Below, piece after piece: positions 48,843 through 52,878 of a stretch of 52,878 bases of DNA (positions within the stretch are counted from its first letter, which is position 1; each line of letters starts with the position of its first letter). The position numbers and the translations under genes were made by a program. The notes under the pieces were generated by a model. That model made no database searches. It saw only the letters and a program-made list of their open reading frames with translations, and was not told the DNA's origin. Source of the DNA: an uncultured Lachnotalea sp. (lineage in GTDB: Bacteria; Bacillota; Clostridia; Lachnospirales; Lachnospiraceae); NCBI GenBank assembly GCA_947066815.1, contig CAMSZT010000021.1, forward strand, positions 1 through 52,878, in the 5' to 3' direction.

Positions 48843-50342
48843 TCAGGTGAACTCGGTGAAGCGGTCATAAACCTCCCTCATCCGGCCGGTGAGGAATGCC
48901 TTCGTCTCCGGATGCTCCAGAAGCTCGGTAAAAAAGAGGCAGGAGGTGAGCCCGTCGCCGAACACCTCCGGCACAAAGGACAGGATGCCCCGGAAGACGG
49001 CTTCCAGGCGGAGGGCCTCCTGCTCGGTCTCAAAGCGGACGGCCCCGGAGAGGGTCCGCATGAGGGAGGCCGCAGAGACGTCTGCCGTCGCGTTCACGTC
49101 GCTTCCTGCTTTTGAAGGTTCCGCCGACTCCAGGCTTTTCAGTCGGGCTTCCGTGGCCAGGGCCTTTACCCGGCCGGCCAGGAGCCGCTCCCGCGCCTCT
49201 TCCCGCTCGGAGAGCAGGCCGAATTCTTTCTTTTTCTGAAGAGAGGCGTCCCGCTTCGCGAGAAGGTCCGCGCAAGACTCCTCCAGCCCGGAAAAGTCCG
49301 GGCGGAGGGCTTCCAGGCCGTCCATAAAATATCCCAGGCTCTCGGCCAGGAGCCGTCTGTCCTCCCAGGACCCGAGCTGTCTGTGGATGTTCTGTACCAG
49401 GTATTCGGCAAGGCAGAGCTGCTCGTCGGCGGGGGCGTCCGTTAGGGCGGGGAAGCCCTCCGGAACCTTTCCGGAGCCGGTGAGGCCGTCCAGGCCGGGA
49501 TGCGCGGCGAGTTTTCCGTACAGACGGTAGTAGGAAGAGAACCCCCCGCAGACTTCGCTGCACTGGAGGTACTGGGAGAAAAACCGGTGATCCGCGGGGA
49601 GGGAGAGGGCCTCGTAGGTCTCCAGTGCCTTCGACAGATCCTCCCAGCTTCTCGGCGTCACGAACTCGGTCCCCCTCTCCGTTCTCTGAAAGACATAAAA
49701 ATGCTCCGGGCGGAGAGAGAGGTAGGAGAGGACGGCCCCGTGGACCGTCCGCCGCAGGGCATAGGACCGCCAGGCGTCGAGGTCCGGCTCCAGGGCGAGA
49801 AGGCGGACCCGGTCCAGGGTCACGATGTCAAGCTCCCTGGCGGACCGATTGCAGCGGCCCGGAGGATTTCCGGCGGCTGCGATGATCCAGCCGTCGGGGA
49901 GGCGGTGGCTGCCGAAGGACTTGAACTGGAGAAGCCTCAGCATGGAGGGGAGCAGGGTCTCCGACACGCAGTTGATCTCGTCCAGGAACAGCACGCCCTC
50001 CTCCAGGCCGGTCTCCTCCATGGTGCGGAGGATGTCGCCGACAATCTCGCTCATGGTGTATTCCGTGATGGAATAGGGAGTCCCCCGGAAGGACCGCTCC
50101 CGGATGACCGGGAGGCCGATGGCGCTCTGCCTGGTGTGGTGGGTCATGGCGTAGGAGAGAAAGGCCACCCGGCACTTGGCGGCGGCCTGCTTCACGACGG
50201 CGGTCTTCCCGATGCCGGGAGCGCCCATCAAAAGGAGGGGCCGCCGGGATTCCACCGGGATCCGGTAAAGGCCGGCCTCGTTTTTGGCCGTGTAGGCGGC
50301 GATGGTGCGGCAGAGCTCTTCGTAAGCGTCCTGGATGTTCAT
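48843..50342 (-). CDS. MoxR-type AAA+ ATPase
   Basis: A 499-residue protein. An AAA+ domain of the MoxR kind fills residues about 25-300: Walker A GAPGIGKT, RQSAIGLPVI pore loop region, Walker B GVLFLDEINCVSETLLPSMLRLLQF and sensor 1 IIAAAGNPPGRCNRS. The remaining 200 residues are a charged helical extension of no clear family, rich in Glu, Lys and Leu. MoxR ATPases act as chaperones with a VWA-domain partner, and the gene just upstream encodes one, so the two make a pair. GAAGGA precedes the ATG. The gene converges on pucR, with only ten bases between the stops. Confidence 0.85.
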   Translation of the reverse strand: MNIQDAYEELCRTIAAYTAKNEAGLYRIPVESRRPLLLMGAPGIGKTAVVKQAAAKCRVAFLSYAMTHHTRQSAIGLPVIRERSFRGTPYSITEYTMSEIVGDILRTMEETGLEEGVLFLDEINCVSETLLPSMLRLLQFKSFGSHRLPDGWIIAAAGNPPGRCNRSARELDIVTLDRVRLLALEPDLDAWRSYALRRTVHGAVLSYLSLRPEHFYVFQRTERGTEFVTPRSWEDLSKALETYEALSLPADHRFFSQYLQCSEVCGGFSSYYRLYGKLAAHPGLDGLTGSGKVPEGFPALTDAPADEQLCLAEYLVQNIHRQLGSWEDRRLLAESLGYFMDGLEALRPDFSGLEESCADLLAKRDASLQKKKEFGLLSEREEARERLLAGRVKALATEARLKSLESAEPSKAGSDVNATADVSAASLMRTLSGAVRFETEQEALRLEAVFRGILSFVPEVFGDGLTSCLFFTELLEHPETKAFLTGRMREVYDRFTEFT

Positions 50343-50425
50343 AGAGGGTTCCTTCTTTCCTGATGGATGTGTTTGTCCGGCCCCTTCGCCTGAGGGTTCC
50401 GGATTCCTTATTTTTCAGCCGTTTT

Positions 50426-52000
50426 CTATTCCGTCCCGGTGTCCAGGATCAGGATCTCGGCCCAGCCCGGCACGTCGATGGCGTCGTAGTGGTCTTTCAG
50501 AAAGAGAAAGACCGTCCTTACATCCGGTGGCTCCTCGGGATACAGCCCGGAGCCGTCGGTAAAAAACAAAATGGCGGACAGATCCGAAAACTCCCGGCAG
50601 TCCTGGAGGCGCCGGATGTGGGCAAAGGCCGGCCGGAAATCGGTGCCGCCCATGCCGCAGATCTCCAGAGTGTCGACGTAATCCCGAAGGTCCTCCAGGG
50701 AGGTCAGCTTGTCGTCCCTGCGAACCTCCCTGTCGCACTGGATGACATGGAGATTGAAGGGATGGAAAAACAGCGATTCCGCCGAGAGGAGATTCCTGGT
50801 CTCCTCCAGAAATGCCCGGGTCATGGAGCGGGAGCAGGAGGCGGAGGTGTCGATGACGACGGCCAGATCCCGGATTCTCGCCGTCTCTTCGTATTCCAGG
50901 GGCTCTAGGAGCGGCATGCCGCCGTAATGCTCCAGCCCGTAGAGATAGGGAGCATACTGGAACTCGCCGTCATTGAGCTTCATCTCCTCCCCCCACCTGG
51001 CCAGGCTTTTTAAAAGGTTCCGGTAATCGTGGCGGCGGTTATCGGAGAGCCGGAGGGAGTACCGGGCCCCGCCGGCCCCCGTTCCCCGTAAGCCGGGGCG
51101 TTCTCCCCGCTCTCGTTCCGGGGCGAGGGGAGCCCCTTTTTTTGTGAGCTGTCTTCCCAGCCGTTCCCAGAGGGCCTTCGTCTCGGCTGCGTTTTGGCCA
51201 TGGCGTGTTGGCTGCGGGTTCCTTTGTTCCCCGTTCCCCTCCCTGCCCTGCCCGCCCCCGACGCCGGCCTTCCCCGAAAAAGGGACTTTGCCGGGCCGGA
51301 AGACGGGCCAGAGGCCGTGGCTGTCCGAAAAGGCGGTCTCTGAACAGGCAGTCTCCGAAAGGAGCATGGCCCTGATCTCCTCCTGCCGGGCGCTGTCCTC
51401 CTCCAGCCGGGCGGCCAGTCTGCGGGCCTGATAAAGCGGGAGCTCCTGCCGGGAAACATGCTCCTGTCTGGAAATATGTTCCTGCCGGGAAATATGCGGA
51501 CGTCCCTGGGGAACGGTCTCAAAAAAGGTTTGGAACAGGCGCCGGACGCCCTCCGGCAAAAGCTCCGGCGTCCAGAGCCCCACAATGTGCCAGGCGGCCA
51601 GGTCGCAGGCCAGGTTCCAGACCTCCCCCGGGCAGGCGGCGGGCATGGAAAAGGGATGGCCGAACAGGCAGTGGACAACCTGGTGGAGCAAAAGTGCCTC
51701 GGCCCGGTCCGCGGTTTCCTTCGGGACATTTCCGTCCGGTTTGCCCCCTTTCAAAGCGATTCCTTCCAAAGCGCCCTTCGCTGATGCGATCTCGTCCAGG
51801 ACCTGCCGGTTCCAGAAGATCCGGCATCCGTCCGTGGCACAGAGGGAACGGGAGCTGCCGGAAGGAATGTCCGGAAAGGAAATGTCCGGGAAAGAAACGG
51901 CGATATCCTTAAGCTCTGCCAGGGGCCTGGCCAGGGCGTGGAGCCGCCGGTACAGCCGTTTCCGTATACAGTTAAAAAACGGTTCCAGATCCCTGTCCAC
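50426..52000 (-). CDS. DUF2201 metallopeptidase-like protein with VWA-like domain
   Basis: A 524-residue protein starting at GTG with AGGAGGG upstream. The N-terminal part resembles DUF2201 putative metallopeptidases: HQVVHCLFGH at residues 106-115. The family has HExxH here, and the glutamate is a glutamine, so catalysis is doubtful. The C-terminal VWA-like part has the metal site DTSAS (from Asp384), GMGGTDFRPAF and FFTDGSG. A region between them holds three SRQEH-type repeats and low-complexity charged sequence. It is the partner type for the MoxR ATPase encoded 83 bases downstream. The pair's cargo is unknown. Confidence 0.8.
   Translation of the reverse strand: MDRDLEPFFNCIRKRLYRRLHALARPLAELKDIAVSFPDISFPDIPSGSSRSLCATDGCRIFWNRQVLDEIASAKGALEGIALKGGKPDGNVPKETADRAEALLLHQVVHCLFGHPFSMPAACPGEVWNLACDLAAWHIVGLWTPELLPEGVRRLFQTFFETVPQGRPHISRQEHISRQEHVSRQELPLYQARRLAARLEEDSARQEEIRAMLLSETACSETAFSDSHGLWPVFRPGKVPFSGKAGVGGGQGREGNGEQRNPQPTRHGQNAAETKALWERLGRQLTKKGAPLAPERERGERPGLRGTGAGGARYSLRLSDNRRHDYRNLLKSLARWGEEMKLNDGEFQYAPYLYGLEHYGGMPLLEPLEYEETARIRDLAVVIDTSASCSRSMTRAFLEETRNLLSAESLFFHPFNLHVIQCDREVRRDDKLTSLEDLRDYVDTLEICGMGGTDFRPAFAHIRRLQDCREFSDLSAILFFTDGSGLYPEEPPDVRTVFLFLKDHYDAIDVPGWAEILILDTGTE
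51443..51496 (-). repeat. Three 18-bp tandem repeats within the VWA gene
   Basis: Units at 51443-51460, 51461-51478 and 51479-51496 differ at a few bases each and encode HISRQE, HISRQE and HVSRQE. The copy number may vary by slippage; the reading frame is kept at any count. Confidence 0.8.
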
Positions 52001-52026
52001 GAGGCCCTCCTTTCCAATCTGTCTGC

Positions 52027-52094
52027 GGTTACGAGACCCTAAAATCCGTCGGATATTCCGGCAATATCTCGATAAATTTTATGTTTCACGGTCA
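52027..52094. repeat. Palindromic leader element D (degenerate)
   Basis: Read on the minus strand it contains ATATTGCCGGAATAT, close to the core of element C, with the flanking GTGAAAC and TCTCGTAACC in the same order. The end arms are more degenerate than in A-C. It ends 26 bases before the GTG start of the VWA gene and begins right after the stop of the DUF3786 gene. Confidence 0.65.
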
Positions 52095-52095
52095 T

Positions 52096-52716
52096 TTACA
52101 GTTCCATGAGTCCGGCCAGCCGCTCCCACAGGTGTGCGGCGGCAAACCAGGTGGTCTCGTAATGCATGTAGGACAGGATGTTTTCGTCCCACATGAGCTT
52201 GAGGACCGGCCCGAATTCCTCGTCGGAGTCCCAGAACTGCAGGATGACCGGAAGGAAGTCAAAGATTGGAAGCCGGTAGGAAACGTCCCCGACGGGCTCC
52301 CGCGTTCCGCCCAGAAGCTCACAGGCCGCGGAGAGCAGGCCTGTCCGGTGCTCGAACCGGCCGGCCGCCTCCTTAAAAAGAGGTTCCCCGACGGAGGAGG
52401 CCTGCACGGTCCCCTTTAACTGATCGACCGGGACAAACCGGCCGGACAGCCGGCAGCCCTCCTTCGCATAGCACAGGACGTCGAAAATGGTCATGGTCTC
52501 ATTGTATCCGGCATGGACTGTGGTGAGAAATCCGTCCGCAGACCATTCCACCCTTCCGCTTTCACGGTTTACCCGGTAGGCCCTTCCGATAAAATCCAGA
52601 TACAGATACGTTGGGTCCTTCCTCAGCCCATACCGCGCAGCCATCCGCTCCTGGTCATACTTTAAGAATTCCGACTCCATCTGATCCCGCATCCGGTCAT
52701 AGTTCGACTGTTTCAC
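52096..52716 (-). CDS. DUF3786 domain protein
   Basis: A protein of about 206 residues from a GTG at 52716. The C-terminal half carries the DUF3786 pattern: GGTREPVGDVSYRLPIFDFLPVILQFWDSDEEFGPVLKLMWDENILSYMHYETTWFAAAHLWERL. The N-terminal part is a charged helix and a small beta-hairpin region (PTYLYLDFIGRAYRVNRESGRVEW). The family is frequent in anaerobes, and its role is unknown. A longer in-frame ATG at 52767 would add 17 basic residues and sits in the AT-rich promoter zone. AAAGGGGGCGG lies 13 bases upstream of the GTG. Co-transcription with the VWA/MoxR pair is likely. Confidence 0.75.
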   Translation of the reverse strand: MKQSNYDRMRDQMESEFLKYDQERMAARYGLRKDPTYLYLDFIGRAYRVNRESGRVEWSADGFLTTVHAGYNETMTIFDVLCYAKEGCRLSGRFVPVDQLKGTVQASSVGEPLFKEAAGRFEHRTGLLSAACELLGGTREPVGDVSYRLPIFDFLPVILQFWDSDEEFGPVLKLMWDENILSYMHYETTWFAAAHLWERLAGLMEL

Positions 52717-52808
52717 AGCGCTTTTGCCGCCCCCTTTCCACGATCGTCTGTCTATACTATATATCAAAATCGGAGAAATGAAAAGTTTGAGATCGTGAAA
52801 CTTTACAC

Positions 52809-52826
52809 CATGAAAAGTTTTTCATG
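52809..52826. promoter_or_regulatory. Perfect 8-bp palindrome upstream of the edge promoter
   Basis: CATGAAAA (52809-52816) and TTTTCATG (52819-52826) flank GT. It lies 18 bases before the -35 box, a usual place for an activator or repressor site. Confidence 0.5.
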
Positions 52827-52843
52827 CTTTCTTGAAATAATAG

Positions 52844-52872
52844 TTGACAAGAATCTGGGAGTGGGATATAAT
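52844..52872 (+). promoter_or_regulatory. Near-perfect sigma-A promoter at the window edge
   Basis: TTGACA (52844-52849), a 17-base spacer and TATAAT (52867-52872), both at consensus. It drives a plus-strand gene beyond the window. Confidence 0.85.
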
Positions 52873-52878
52873 AGTTCC

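Overview
The window reads as a chromosomal segment of a high-GC (by eye roughly 55-60%, not computed) spore-forming member of the Clostridia, most likely Lachnospiraceae. The basis is the gene families: Spa-type pilins, SipW-dependent secreted proteins, a PadR/DUF2812 pair, a FeoB-associated Cys-rich protein, a DUF975 protein and a GreA-like factor. AGGAGG ribosome sites are strong throughout, and one gene carries a sigma-K-like promoter. I saw no tRNA, rRNA, CRISPR array, phage or transposase gene. Two short genes (1-295 and 38386-38801) are broken by single-base frameshifts.

Layout. 1-5284: an AT-rich broken gene, an XRE-type membrane regulator, a DUF4432 sugar epimerase-like gene behind an unusual duplicated palindrome (1621-1816), and a minus-strand pair of O-antigen-ligase-like and acyltransferase-3 genes. 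5631-21099: one long plus-strand operon for cell-surface fibres. It encodes a coiled-coil protein, signal peptidase LepB, a 1646-residue Cys/His-repeat beta-helix adhesin with sorting signal IPESG, a major pilin with LPGTG, a class C sortase, a minor pilin-like protein, two SipW-type (TasA/camelysin-like) secreted proteins, an LIKTG-anchored protein, a MucBP-like membrane protein, the SipW peptidase, a BTAD-type regulator fused to a degenerate GGDEF domain (GRGQY), and a small unknown protein. 21100-29048: PadR/DUF2812, a NatAB-like ABC exporter, a membrane glycerophosphodiester phosphodiesterase and an unknown membrane protein.

29146-33833: a Uma2 nuclease-like protein, an FMN-dependent alpha-hydroxy-acid dehydrogenase, a GreA-like factor, then DUF2325 and a FeoB-associated protein, each behind a promoter followed by a TTAG-N6-CTAA box. 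Phosphopentomutase follows, and then a DtxR-family repressor that plausibly binds those boxes. 34008-40951: a DUF975-CmpB fusion overlapping a MATE exporter tail to tail, a DUF362 ferredoxin-like protein, a frameshifted gene, a protein with a sigma-K-like promoter (probably a spore protein), and a coiled-coil protein. 41174-48832: an amino-acid uptake and conversion cluster (DapA-family lyase, ABC importer, alanine racemase-like enzyme, aminotransferase, PucR regulator). 48843-52716, minus strand: DUF3786, a VWA/metallopeptidase-like protein and a MoxR-type ATPase.

Two items stand out. The first is the hybrid sortase-pilus/SipW-fibre operon with its own two signal peptidases and its own BTAD-GGDEF regulator. 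The second is a family of four related 61-74 bp elements with inverted-repeat ends (22890, 29053, 40103, 52027), each ending 26-32 bases before the start codon of an unrelated gene, which makes them candidate leader regulatory elements.
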